A stretch of 64,000 bases of DNA from contig CABMPD010000006.1 of assembly GCA_902388455.1 (NCBI GenBank), forward strand, positions 1-64,000. The letters run 5' to 3'. Each line of letters starts with the position of its first letter. Within the stretch, counting starts at the first letter, position 1. A model generated the notes under the pieces. The model was given only the letters and a program-made list of their open reading frames with translations. It was not told the DNA's origin and searched no databases. Shown piece after piece: positions 42,658 through 54,073 of the stretch. The position numbers and the translations under genes are program-made. The stretch is from an uncultured Alistipes sp. (GTDB taxonomy: Bacteria; Bacteroidota; Bacteroidia; Bacteroidales; UBA932).

Positions 42658-45219
42658 ATGACCAATACCGCAAAAATCGAAAGCAAGCTCGCCTTCGACA
42701 AGATACGCGAGTCCATAGCCGCCCGCTGTTCCACCGGATACGGCCGGGACAGGGCAGAGGGCGAGCAGGTGTCGGACGTGCCCTACGAGATAGAGCGCCG
42801 TCTCGGCCTGACCGACGAGATGCGCGTCATCCTGATGTTCGAGGCTTCCTTCCCTACCTCAGGATACCCCGACTGCATCCCTTTCCTGGTGCCGCTCCGC
42901 AGCCCTTTCTCCCATATTGACCTGCCCTCGCTGGTACTGCTGCGCGGGGCCCTGGATACCCTCCGGAAGATATTGAGCTTCTTCGCCGGATGTAAGGAAG
43001 GACAGTATCCCCTGCTGCGGGACATGGCCTCGGCCGTGCTGTCATTTCCCGAGATACTCAGGCGCATAGACGGGATACTGGACCGGTACGGAGAGGTGAG
43101 GGACAATGCCTCGGAGCAGCTTTACTCCATCCGCCGCGCCATCCGGGACAAGGAGGGGGCGGTGTCCAGGCGCATCCAGGCCATTCTCCGCAAGGCTCAG
43201 GAGGACGGGGTGGCGGACTCGGACGCTTCGGTGTCGGTGCGCGAGGGCAAGATGCTCATCCCCGTTTCTTCGGGCAATAAGAAAAAGGTCCCGGGGATAG
43301 TGTTTGACGAGTCGGCTTCGGGCAAGACCTCCTTCATCGAGCCGATGGAGGTCGTGGAGCTCAACAACCAGCTGCGCGAGCTGCATTTCGAGGAGCAGAG
43401 GGAGATACTCCGGATACTCACGGAGTTTACAGACTTCCTGCGGCCCTATATCGACGATGTGATAGAGTCGCAGAAGTTCATGGGCGAGCTGGACTTCATC
43501 CTGGCCAAGGCGGTGGTGTCGTCGCATTACCGGGGCGGCAAGCCGGTGCTTTCGGACAGGGGCGAGGTGCTGCTGCGGCAGGGGCGGCATCCGCTGCTGG
43601 AGGAGGCCCTGGCCAAGGAGGGCAAGAAGATAGTGCCTCTGGATGTGGTGCTTACCCCGGCCAGGCGGATTCTGCTGATATCCGGGCCCAATGCGGGCGG
43701 TAAGTCGGTCTGCCTGAAGACAGTGGGCCTGCTGCAGTACATGTTCCAGTGGGGCATGCTGGTGCCGGCCTCGGAGAGTTCGGAACTGACCGTTTTCCAC
43801 GATATGTTCGTGGATATCGGGGACGACCAGTCGCTGGAGAATGACCTGAGTACCTACAGTTCCCACCTGCTGAACATGAAGGAGGCTGTAGCTTTGGCCG
43901 ATGACCGGTCGCTGGTGCTCATCGACGAGTTCGGCTCGGGTACGGAACCGGCTGCGGGAGGGGCCATCGCCGAGGAGATACTGAGCGAGTTCGAGCGGAA
44001 AGGCTGTTACGGAGTCATCACGACGCATTACACCAACCTGAAGTTCTACGCCAGCAACAGCAGCCGGATAGTCAACGGGGCCATGCTCTTCGACGTGCAG
44101 AAGATTCAGCCGCTGTTCCGCCTGGAGATAGGTCTGCCGGGCAATTCGTTCGCCTTCGAGCTGGCCCGCAAGATAGGTCTGCCGGAGAGCATAGTGCACG
44201 GGGCTGAGGAAAGGGCCGGAAAGGATTATGTCGCGGTCGAGCGCAACCTGCGCAAGATAGCCCGCAACAAGCGCGAGCTGGAGGAGCGGCTGGTGCGGGT
44301 CAAGGCCGCCGACCGTACTCTGGACTCGATGACGGAGAAGTACGAGAAGGAGCTCTCTGAGATCAAGGCCCTGCGCAAGAGCGTGCTGGACGAGGCCAGG
44401 GCCCAGGCCGCTGAGATAGTTGCCCAGGCCAATAAGCAGATAGAAAGGACCATACGCGAGATACGCGAGTCCCAGGCCGAGAAGGAGCGGACCCAGCTGG
44501 TGCGCTCGGAGCTGCGGGACTTCGCGGCTTCGGTGGCCGATGACTCGGCTGCCCGCAGCGAGATGGAGGCCAGGATAGAGCGGAAGATGGCGCAGATCAT
44601 CGAGCGCAAGAAGCGGCAGGAGGAGAGGCGGGCCAGGCGGGCTGCGGGAGGTGACGGGCAGGATGCCGCCGGTGGTCCGGGGAGCGGGTCTGTGCCGGGA
44701 GGCAGTACCGGTGCCGGGGCGCTCTCAGGCGATGCTGCGCCTGACCGGATTGTCCCCGGAGTATATGTCCGCATGGAGGACAGCGGCATGACCGGCGAGG
44801 TGGTGCAGGTCTCCGGCAGGAAGGCCACCGTAGCTGTCGGCGAGATACTCTCCCGTGTGGATATCTCGAAACTCACACCCTTGTCCGCCAACCAGTACCG
44901 CTCGTCCGTCAAGTCACCGCGTCCCGCTGCCTCTTCTGTCAGGCTTTCCGCGTCCATCTCCGACCGCAAGCTCAACTTCAAGCCCTCCATCGACATCCGC
45001 GGCATGCATCTGGACGAGGCCATCCCCACCATCACCCGCTATATCGATGACGCCCTCATGGTCGGCATGCCCGAGGTGAGCATCCTGCACGGCAAGGGTG
45101 CCGGCGTCCTCAAGGAGGAGATCCGCAAACTTCTCCGCATCACCCCCGGAGTAGTCTCCTTCGCCGACGAGCACGTTGAGCGCGGAGGCTCCGGCATCAC
45201 GGTCGTAAAGCTTTCTTGA
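42658..45219 (+). CDS. mutS2: MutS2-type ATPase/endonuclease
   Basis: 853 residues. MutS core and lever helices lead to the ABC ATPase with Walker A GPNAGGKS near residue 343 and Walker B LIDEFGSG near 420. A long coiled segment and a Gly/Ala-rich linker (DAAGGPGSGSVPGG) precede the KOW-like region and a C-terminal Smr domain (DIRGMHLDEA, HGKGAGVLKEEI) near 778-853. MutS2 suppresses recombination and rescues collided ribosomes in other bacteria. N-terminal mismatch-binding domain I is absent, as expected for MutS2. Confidence 0.95.
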   Translation: MTNTAKIESKLAFDKIRESIAARCSTGYGRDRAEGEQVSDVPYEIERRLGLTDEMRVILMFEASFPTSGYPDCIPFLVPLRSPFSHIDLPSLVLLRGALDTLRKILSFFAGCKEGQYPLLRDMASAVLSFPEILRRIDGILDRYGEVRDNASEQLYSIRRAIRDKEGAVSRRIQAILRKAQEDGVADSDASVSVREGKMLIPVSSGNKKKVPGIVFDESASGKTSFIEPMEVVELNNQLRELHFEEQREILRILTEFTDFLRPYIDDVIESQKFMGELDFILAKAVVSSHYRGGKPVLSDRGEVLLRQGRHPLLEEALAKEGKKIVPLDVVLTPARRILLISGPNAGGKSVCLKTVGLLQYMFQWGMLVPASESSELTVFHDMFVDIGDDQSLENDLSTYSSHLLNMKEAVALADDRSLVLIDEFGSGTEPAAGGAIAEEILSEFERKGCYGVITTHYTNLKFYASNSSRIVNGAMLFDVQKIQPLFRLEIGLPGNSFAFELARKIGLPESIVHGAEERAGKDYVAVERNLRKIARNKRELEERLVRVKAADRTLDSMTEKYEKELSEIKALRKSVLDEARAQAAEIVAQANKQIERTIREIRESQAEKERTQLVRSELRDFAASVADDSAARSEMEARIERKMAQIIERKKRQEERRARRAAGGDGQDAAGGPGSGSVPGGSTGAGALSGDAAPDRIVPGVYVRMEDSGMTGEVVQVSGRKATVAVGEILSRVDISKLTPLSANQYRSSVKSPRPAASSVRLSASISDRKLNFKPSIDIRGMHLDEAIPTITRYIDDALMVGMPEVSILHGKGAGVLKEEIRKLLRITPGVVSFADEHVERGGSGITVVKLS

Positions 45220-45270
45220 CAGGAAACGGAATCTCGCTATAACAAAGTATCAGGTTCCGCGTTTTTTCAG

Positions 45271-45278
45271 TATGTTTG
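45271..45278 (+). promoter_or_regulatory. -7 box for nitroreductase gene
   Basis: TATGTTTG is a perfect TAnnTTTG, 21 bases before the ATG at 45300. No TTG at the ideal upstream distance. Confidence 0.4.
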
Positions 45279-45299
45279 CATCAGAAAATAAATGATGCA

Positions 45300-45830
45300 A
45301 TGAGAAAGAATGAAGTACTGGAATGCCTGAAAACCAGGCGAAGTATAAGGGCATTCGATCCGGATAGAATGCCTTCTAGGGATTTGGTTGCCAAAGTGGC
45401 CGAGGCAGGGACATACGCTCCGACCGGTATGGGCAAGCAGTCGCCGGTGATAGTGGCGGTTATGGACCGCGCTGTGAGAGACCGGCTCTCGAAGATGAAT
45501 GCAGACGTGCTGGGATCAGCTTCCGACCCGTTCTACGGTGCGCCTGTGGTGCTGGTGGTCCTCGCAGACCGCAGCCGTCCGACCTATATGTACGACGGTG
45601 CTCTGGTGATGGGCAATCTGCTCAACGCCGCCCACGCCCTCGGTCTGGGCAGCTGCTGGATACACCGCGCCAAGGAGGTGTTCGGCTCTCCCGAAGGACA
45701 GGATCTCCTGAAACAATGGGGCATCGAGGGGGACTACGAGGGTATAGGACACTGCGTCCTCGGCTATCCTCAGGACAGCAAGGAGCCTGTGGCCGCTCCC
45801 CGCAAGGCTGACTACGTCCGTTTTATCTAA
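45300..45830 (+). CDS. nitroreductase-family flavoprotein
   Basis: 176 residues from MRKNEVLECL, chosen because an upstream ATG would overlap the promoter box. Typical motifs: LKTRRSIRAFDP at the N-terminus, GTYAPTGMGKQSPVIVAV near 40-57, and LGLGSCWIHRAKEVF near 118. FMN-dependent NAD(P)H oxidoreductase; the natural substrate is unknown. It is short for the family (usually about 190-220) but not truncated. A methyltransferase gene follows after 12 bp. Confidence 0.88.
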   Translation: MRKNEVLECLKTRRSIRAFDPDRMPSRDLVAKVAEAGTYAPTGMGKQSPVIVAVMDRAVRDRLSKMNADVLGSASDPFYGAPVVLVVLADRSRPTYMYDGALVMGNLLNAAHALGLGSCWIHRAKEVFGSPEGQDLLKQWGIEGDYEGIGHCVLGYPQDSKEPVAAPRKADYVRFI

Positions 45831-45842
45831 ATCTCTGAAATC

Positions 45843-46610
45843 ATGGCCCGGGACAGAAAACAGTATTTCGACCAGCTGGCTGCTACGAGCCGGAAGTATT
45901 ACATCCCCTATCTGTCAGAATATATGAAGATAGGTGAGGGGGTCAATGTCCTGGAGATCGGCTGCGGTGAGGGAGGCAATCTGCTGCCTTTCGCCCAGGC
46001 CGGCTGCTCCGTGCTCGGAGTAGATCTGTCCGAGGATAAAATAAGGGCCGCAGAGCAGTTTTTCGCCGGGGCAGGGGTGCAGGGGCGCTTCCTGGCCTCG
46101 GATATTTTTGCGGTTAAGGAACTGGAAGGGCAGTTTGACCTGATTCTTTGCCACGACGTCATCGAGCATATCGGGGACAAGGAGGAGTTCATGCGCCGCG
46201 TGAGGGCGTATCTGAAACCCGGCACCGGCCTCGCTTTCATCGCTTTCCCCGCCTGGCAGATGCCCTTCGGCGGCCACCAGCAGATGTGCACCAACCGCCG
46301 GCTGGCCCGCCTTCCGTATTTTCACCTGCTGCCCGCCGGGATGTACCGCAGGATTCTGGAGCGTGGCGGTGAGAGTCCCGCGGCTGTCGCCGGGTTCCTG
46401 GAAATCAAGCGGACGGCTACTCCGATAGAGCTCTTCGAGCGCCTTGTGCGCTGCTCCGGCCTGCAGAAGATCGACCGCCGCCTGTGGCTGATCAACCCGC
46501 ACTACGAGGCCAAGTTCGGCCTCAGGCCCCGCCGCCTCCCCCGTCTGATGGGCGGTATCCCGTGGCTGCGCAATTTCTACACTACTTCTTGTTTTTACTT
46601 GTTGAAGTAG
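45843..46610 (+). CDS. class I SAM-dependent methyltransferase
   Basis: 255 residues with SAM-binding motif I VLEIGCGEGGNLLPFA near residue 37, the acidic loop VLGVDLSEDKI, and motif with DVIEHIGDKEEFM near 104. A basic C-terminal extension (RPRRLPRLMGGIPW) ends the protein. The acceptor substrate is unknown; the architecture resembles methyltransferases acting on small molecules or lipid/glycan intermediates. Confidence 0.85.
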   Translation: MARDRKQYFDQLAATSRKYYIPYLSEYMKIGEGVNVLEIGCGEGGNLLPFAQAGCSVLGVDLSEDKIRAAEQFFAGAGVQGRFLASDIFAVKELEGQFDLILCHDVIEHIGDKEEFMRRVRAYLKPGTGLAFIAFPAWQMPFGGHQQMCTNRRLARLPYFHLLPAGMYRRILERGGESPAAVAGFLEIKRTATPIELFERLVRCSGLQKIDRRLWLINPHYEAKFGLRPRRLPRLMGGIPWLRNFYTTSCFYLLK

Positions 46611-46612
46611 GC

Positions 46613-46620
46613 TATATTTG
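46613..46620 (+). promoter_or_regulatory. -7 box for caspase-like peptidase gene
   Basis: TATATTTG lies 21 bases before the start codon; a TTG (46589-46591) is 21 bases upstream of it. Confidence 0.45.
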
Positions 46621-46641
46621 TGAAAATTTTGCATTGATGCT

Positions 46642-48212
46642 ATGAAAAGAATATTTTTCCCTTTAGGGGCGGCTATGTGCGCCCTGTTTGTAGTTGCTGT
46701 GAGCAGATGTACTTCTGAGGTTGAACCCGATTCTTACGCGGTGCTGGCGCCGGCGGCTTTTGCCGAGGAGGCGGAGGCCTGGGAGGGCGTGGTGTCTTCC
46801 CTGCAGCAGCGTCATGATGCCGTAGTGCTGCGCTTTGAGGAGAGTCCGATGGAGCTGGAGGCCCGGCTGAAAGAGGTGGCTCCCCGCTATGTGGCGGTGG
46901 TGGACGTGCCGGAGAATATCGGACGGGACTATGTCATTGCCCTCAATCAGATGAGCCGCAGGATGGATGAGGATCCATATGCGGATTTCCTCTGGGGAAT
47001 AATCACCGGTTATGACGCTGCAGGGGCGCAGAGGATGGTGGATGATGCGCAGGAGCCGATGGTCCTCCGTACCGGAGTGGCTACTATCAAGGAACTGGAG
47101 GCCGCCAAGTGGTTTGACGCATACGCTTTCGTGGATGACCATCAGGTCGGGATGCGCGGAGAGAAGAAGGCTGGGGAGAGCTCGCTGACCTACAGTGAGA
47201 TAGAATACAGGACCGATATGACCGGGGCCAATGAGCGGATACGTAAGTTCGTGGAGAAGCGCTTCGGGAAGGATGTGCCGGATGTGCTGCGGCAGTTTTT
47301 AGAGTACTACGAGGGCTATGAGCCGGATCTGGTGGTTACGGCCTCGCACGCCACGGAGAACAATCTGGAGATGCCCGGCTCCGTGGGCAACCTCCGCTGC
47401 CGCGACGGCCGCCTGTATGTGGACTATCCGGGCGAGCAGCGCTTCGTGGAGGACCGCGACAGCCGGATGGTGTATCTTCCCATCGGCAACTGCCTGATAG
47501 GCAATATGAACAATACCCGCAACAGTATGGCCGCGGCCTGGATGAACAGCCAGAAAGCCGCGACCTTCGTGGGCTACGTGGTGACCACCTGGTACGGCCG
47601 CAACGGCTGGGGTGGCCTGAAATATCTGATTACCAATCCTGGACGCTATTCCGTCCCTGAGGCATTCTACATGAACCAGCAGGATATGATGGCGCAGATG
47701 GCCGAGTGCAGTGATTCCCTGACAGTGGCCCCCTTCGATTACGATTCGAACTATTTCCAGACCATGATGCCGGCCCTGCAGCGTTTTGTGGACGTGGAGG
47801 GACTTTCTCAGGAAGAAGTGATGAACGAACTGTTCTTCTGGCTCGGCTTCTGGCATGACCGCGACGTGCTGGCCTACTACGGCGACCCTAAGTGGAATGT
47901 GCGGATGCAGGAGGTAGAGGGCGAGAGCGATTTTACCGTGACCTCGGAGTTTGAGCGTCTGAGCCGGGATGAGGCTGCCGCCACCGGAGCCTCCCGCCGC
48001 TGCGTGATTACCGTGGAGACCTCCCCTGATTTCAGCCTCCGCCGGATGCAGGGCAACGGCTTCAAGGAGGAGCATGTCCTCGACCTGCCGTTCAGCTATT
48101 TCTTCCCCCAGCGTCTGAGCAACCCCGTCCTGCCCGAAGGCGAGACCCGCCATATTGTCCTGGACGAGAACTTCCTGCTGCTCTACGACCCTGCCTTCGA
48201 GCCCGGACAGAC

Positions 48213-48240
<28 letters not shown>
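46642..48240 (+). CDS. probable secreted caspase-fold cysteine peptidase (C25/C11-like), tentative
   Basis: 532 residues with an N-terminal signal/lipoprotein segment (VAVSRC). A central domain reads like a caspase-type (clan CD) fold: ending a strand with VVTASHAT (His near 237) and a second strand with LPIGNCLIGNMNN (Cys near 283), the order and spacing expected of a catalytic His-Cys pair. The C-terminal 150 residues are beta-rich and end in FEVLCD. Clan CD enzymes include gingipains. I do not recognise the exact family; the catalytic assignment is an inference. Its 3' end overlaps the convergent xusC by 28 bp. Confidence 0.45.
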
Positions 48241-50548
<2,308 letters not shown>

Positions 50549-50567
50549 CTATAATTTTAAATTAATA

Positions 50568-52988
50568 TTAATGTCTGCTTCCGAAAAATACGCGGACCTT
50601 GGCGTAGAAGGCGCGTCCGGCCTTCTGGAGGCTGAAATTGTCGTACAGCTTCTCGTTTGTCAGGTTGCGGCATTCCAGGGATATGTTGTATCTTCCGTTC
50701 TGGAGGGAGTAGCTGATGCTCAGGTTGTGTGAGAGCTGGTCGGGCACGACGCTCTTGGAGACGGGGTCTCCGAAATGCTCCCAGTACAGGGGGAATGCGT
50801 GCTGATAGTATCCGTCGTATGCGACGGTCAGGGTGTTGCCGTCTGCGAACAGATTATGCCAGGTGAATGTGGCGTCGAAGCTGGCGAACATATACGGCTG
50901 GTTGGGCATGCGCTGTCCGTATGTCTCGCTCTCCTGCAGGGTGTTTCCGGCTACATACCGCTCGTGGTCCCGGACATTGATGTTGCTGAAGGTGCCTCCG
51001 ATGCTCAGCCAGCGGGACCAGCCGTAGCGGGCGGAGATGTTGTACCCCTGTGTCCTCACCCTTCCGTGATTCTCGTAGAAGCCGTAGCTCATGCCGCTGA
51101 CCGTGCTCAGGCCGCGCTGGATGTAGTCCTTGGTGTCGCGGAATATCAGGGTGCCCTCCGCATTGACGAAGTGCTCGCCGAAGTGGCGGCTGTAGCCCAG
51201 GTTGAGGTTTACATTGTCGCTGTTCTCGGGCCGCAGGTCGGTCTTGCCGGCTTCCAGGTCCTCGTCGCCGAACAGCTCGTCGGTGGTGGGAAGGCGGTAG
51301 GCTTTTTCGTATGACAGCTTGACCTGGAGGCCCTTGATGATGAACCATGTTCCGGCCGCTCCGTAGCCGAATGCGTTGGTGGTGCGGCTCATCTCCACGT
51401 AGTTGCCCACTCCGTCGCTGCTCTGGGAGACGGGCCCCCGGTTGTACTGGTTGTAGTATTTGCCGAATGCGGTGACACTCCATTTCCTGGACGGCATCAG
51501 CCTGTACGACAGGCCGGTTATGTTCTTTCTGGTTACTTTGGGAATGCTGAAGTCGGACAGCTGCTGGCTGCCGTCCACCTTGGATCGGGTGGTGCGGCGG
51601 AATGTGCTGGAGACGTGATTCAGTGTGAAGGTGTGGGCTTTTTTCAGCCGGTATTCGGCGGTGAAGGTGGCGTTGAAGTTGGTGTTCAGGGAGCGGTTGT
51701 CCTGGTAGGACTGCTCGCCCCGGCTTCCGGTGTATTTGCGGTCTCCCAGCCAGTTGTACTTGAAGGAGGAGGTGTCGATGTTCATGGTGGTGTTGTGGTT
51801 GTAGTTGGCGTTCAGCATGACATCGAGTCCCTTGGTGAACAGGTTCCGTTTGCTGTACTCCAGCGAGGGCACTAGAGAGTGGCCCTTGCGGTGTTTCTGG
51901 CCGAATACGATGTACTGGTAGACTCCGGTCTGTATCTCCTTGTAGAAGTGCGAGTAGTTGAAGCCGAGCATCAGCCGGTCCGCCCAGGACTTTCCGGTCA
52001 CTCCGAATTTACCGATTACGGCCTCGTTGTGGAACCGGTCGTTGAAGCGGCGGACGTGGTAGATCTTGCTGCGGTCGGTGTTCTCCGATATGCCGTCGTC
52101 TCCGAACTCAGTGATGTAGTTGTCTATCCAGTAGTTGTTGTCCGAATAGTTCTGAAAGGCGTTTATCTCGTAGGCGAGTCCGTTCCGGAGGGTGTGGCTG
52201 AAATTGACGTACGACTTGTGCGTGTTGAACGAGCCGTAGCTGTAGGATGCGTCCAGACTCCAGCCGTGCCGCCGTTTTTTGGTCACGATGTTGATTACGC
52301 CTCCCAGGGCATCGGAGCCGAACCCTACCGGCACCACTCCCTTGTAGACTTCTATGCGCTCGGCGAAGTTCACTGGCAGGTTGTTGATGTCCAGCGCTGT
52401 TCCAGCTCCCTCCTGCGGCACTCCGTCGATGAACACCTTGACGTGCTTCCCGGAGAAGCCGTCGAGTGTCAGCTGTGCGTCCGAGCCCACGCCTCCGGAT
52501 TCCCGGAGCTTCAGGCCAGGAAGCTGGGACAGCGCCTCGCCGAGGCTCCTGCTGCTGTTGTGCATCTCCTTGACACTCAGGTCTACGGCGTTGAATGCCG
52601 ACTGCCGGACGTGGCTCTTCCTTTCGGATATGACCACTACTTCGTCCAGCTGGTTCCTGGCCGGTTTCAGGGCTATGGTCCTGAGGGTGGTGTCCCGCCC
52701 GCTCAGGGTTATTGTCGTTTCGTATGTCCCGTATCCTATTGCGGCTACTGCGAGAGTATATGTCCCCTGAGGCGCTTCCAGCCGGAAAGTACCATTCTCG
52801 TCCGTGATGCACCCGTACGTTGTCTCTTTAAGATAGATGTCGGCAAAATCTATTGCGCTCCGGTCTTCGGCGGAGATGATTTTACCGGATATGCCGGTCA
52901 TTTCCTGCGCCGAGGCTGAGATGTGCTGCATGAGTATGCAGGTACCTATGAGAGCGCAGCGTTTTATTGTAAGATAGATGTTTCTCAT
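50568..52988 (-). CDS. xusA: TonB-dependent receptor (XusA-like)
   Basis: Start chosen at MRNIYLTIKR, 7 codons after the ORF start; about 806 residues. Order: signal peptide, carboxypeptidase-like regulatory domain (GISGKIISAEDRSAIDFADIYLKE), plug (FIDGVPQEGAGTALDINNLP, RIEVYKGVVPVGFGSDALGGVINIVTK), then a 22-stranded barrel ending in an aromatic-rich strand (KVRVFFGSRH). No SusD gene accompanies it. With xusB and xusC downstream it forms a xenosiderophore uptake operon, used for iron scavenging. Confidence 0.85.
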   Translation of the reverse strand: MRNIYLTIKRCALIGTCILMQHISASAQEMTGISGKIISAEDRSAIDFADIYLKETTYGCITDENGTFRLEAPQGTYTLAVAAIGYGTYETTITLSGRDTTLRTIALKPARNQLDEVVVISERKSHVRQSAFNAVDLSVKEMHNSSRSLGEALSQLPGLKLRESGGVGSDAQLTLDGFSGKHVKVFIDGVPQEGAGTALDINNLPVNFAERIEVYKGVVPVGFGSDALGGVINIVTKKRRHGWSLDASYSYGSFNTHKSYVNFSHTLRNGLAYEINAFQNYSDNNYWIDNYITEFGDDGISENTDRSKIYHVRRFNDRFHNEAVIGKFGVTGKSWADRLMLGFNYSHFYKEIQTGVYQYIVFGQKHRKGHSLVPSLEYSKRNLFTKGLDVMLNANYNHNTTMNIDTSSFKYNWLGDRKYTGSRGEQSYQDNRSLNTNFNATFTAEYRLKKAHTFTLNHVSSTFRRTTRSKVDGSQQLSDFSIPKVTRKNITGLSYRLMPSRKWSVTAFGKYYNQYNRGPVSQSSDGVGNYVEMSRTTNAFGYGAAGTWFIIKGLQVKLSYEKAYRLPTTDELFGDEDLEAGKTDLRPENSDNVNLNLGYSRHFGEHFVNAEGTLIFRDTKDYIQRGLSTVSGMSYGFYENHGRVRTQGYNISARYGWSRWLSIGGTFSNINVRDHERYVAGNTLQESETYGQRMPNQPYMFASFDATFTWHNLFADGNTLTVAYDGYYQHAFPLYWEHFGDPVSKSVVPDQLSHNLSISYSLQNGRYNISLECRNLTNEKLYDNFSLQKAGRAFYAKVRVFFGSRH

Positions 52989-52995
52989 TGCGCTG

Positions 52996-53026
52996 CAAAA
53001 GTAGGGCAATGCCTTTTGCCGCGCAA
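52996..53026 (-). promoter_or_regulatory. promoter of xusABC, nearly leaderless
   Basis: On the minus strand TTG (53024-53026), 20 bases and TACTTTTG (52996-53003) match the consensus, but the box ends only 8 bases before the chosen start codon at 52988. Confidence 0.5.
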
Positions 53027-53028
53027 TC

Positions 53029-53051
53029 GCTAAAAATAGAGATTTTTTAGC
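53029..53051. promoter_or_regulatory. inverted repeat between xusA and the BASS gene
   Basis: Perfect 8-bp arms GCTAAAAA (53029-53036) and TTTTTAGC (53044-53051), 7-bp gap, just upstream of the xusA -33. A possible operator for the iron-uptake operon; it is not a recognisable Fur box. Confidence 0.35.
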
Positions 53052-53110
53052 CGGATTTTCCGCTGTTTATCCCTATTTGTTGGTAAAATGCGGTGATAGG
53101 CAAAAAATGT

Positions 53111-53118
53111 TACATTTG
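53111..53118 (+). promoter_or_regulatory. -7 box for BASS transporter gene, nearly leaderless
   Basis: TACATTTG ends 4 bases before the ATG at 53123, so transcription would start at or beside the first codon. No good -33 element is seen. Confidence 0.4.
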
Positions 53119-53122
53119 CGCC

Positions 53123-53995
53123 ATGAATACTGTGTGGATAGTAATGCCGATTCTTATCGTGCTGATGTTCCTGCTCGGGACAGATCTGAAAGTCAAGTCG
53201 TTCGTAGATGTGGTCCGCAATCCCAAGGCCGTGGTGGCCGGGATGGTCGGACAGATAATCGTGCTTCCGCTGCTGGCATTCGGCGTGGGCTGGGCCCTGG
53301 GGCTGAGTCCGGTCTATTTCATGGGGCTGGTGCTCATAGCCTGCTGTCCCGGCGGCAGTTCCTCCAATGTATTCTCCATGCTGGCCAAGGGGGATGTCGC
53401 CCTGTCCGTGACGCTGACTGCGATGAGCAGCGTGATAACCCTTTTCACCCTGCCTCTGATAATGGACCTGGCCTCCGTCTTCATCTCGCAGCAGTCCGGG
53501 GTGGAGGTCCATCTGCCCGTGGGTAAGCTGCTGCTGCAGAATTTGGTGCTGCTGTTCGTGCCCATACTTGCCGGGGCGGCCTTCCGCCATTTCTGCCCTG
53601 TGGCGGCCGAGAAGGTGCATAAGGTGCTGAGCAAGGCGGCGTTTCCGGCCCTGATGTTCCTCGCATTGGTATTTTTCCTGCAGTATACAAAGGAGATAGT
53701 GGACAATTTCACAGTGCTGGGGCTTGCGACAGCCGCCCTGATTCTCCTGGCCATGATGTGCAGCTCGCTCCTGTCCCGCCTCTGGAAGTTCACGCCCGCC
53801 GTCCGCCGCACCATCGTCATAGAGGTCGGGATGCAGAATGCCGCCCAGGCGATAGCCATAGCATTTTCCCCCTTCATCTTCAACAGCGGCGAGATGGCCA
53901 TACCCGCCATCATCTATGCCCTGCTGATGAATGTCGTGCTGCTGATATACGTTGCGGTGGTCCGCCGGCGTCAGTATGCTGTTTCTGTAAAATAA
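53123..53995 (+). CDS. bile acid:sodium symporter (BASS) family transporter
   Basis: Start chosen at MNTVWIVMPI; 290 residues with about nine hydrophobic helices. BASS hallmarks: LVLIACCPGGSSSNVFSMLAKGDVALSV near residue 68 and the EVGMQNAAQAIAIAF crossing helix near 232, both sodium/substrate-binding regions. It transports organic anions (bile acids, pantoate or similar) with Na+. It lies divergent to the xus operon and is monocistronic. Confidence 0.9.
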   Translation: MNTVWIVMPILIVLMFLLGTDLKVKSFVDVVRNPKAVVAGMVGQIIVLPLLAFGVGWALGLSPVYFMGLVLIACCPGGSSSNVFSMLAKGDVALSVTLTAMSSVITLFTLPLIMDLASVFISQQSGVEVHLPVGKLLLQNLVLLFVPILAGAAFRHFCPVAAEKVHKVLSKAAFPALMFLALVFFLQYTKEIVDNFTVLGLATAALILLAMMCSSLLSRLWKFTPAVRRTIVIEVGMQNAAQAIAIAFSPFIFNSGEMAIPAIIYALLMNVVLLIYVAVVRRRQYAVSVK

Positions 53996-54011
53996 TTCCC
54001 CGGATGTCGGC

Positions 54012-54059
54012 TTAGTTCCGAATTGTATACTAACTTTGGGAAAGTTTAAACGGAACTAA
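54012..54059 (+). promoter_or_regulatory. promoter framed by a 9-bp inverted repeat
   Basis: TTAGTTCCG (54012-54020) and its perfect complement CGGAACTAA (54051-54059) lie on either side of the -7 box TAACTTTG (54031-54038). The arms are 30 bp apart, centre to edge about three helical turns, which suits a dimer or tetramer bound around the promoter of the downstream DNA-binding protein. Confidence 0.55.
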
Positions 54060-54073
54060 AAAGCAAGGACGAC

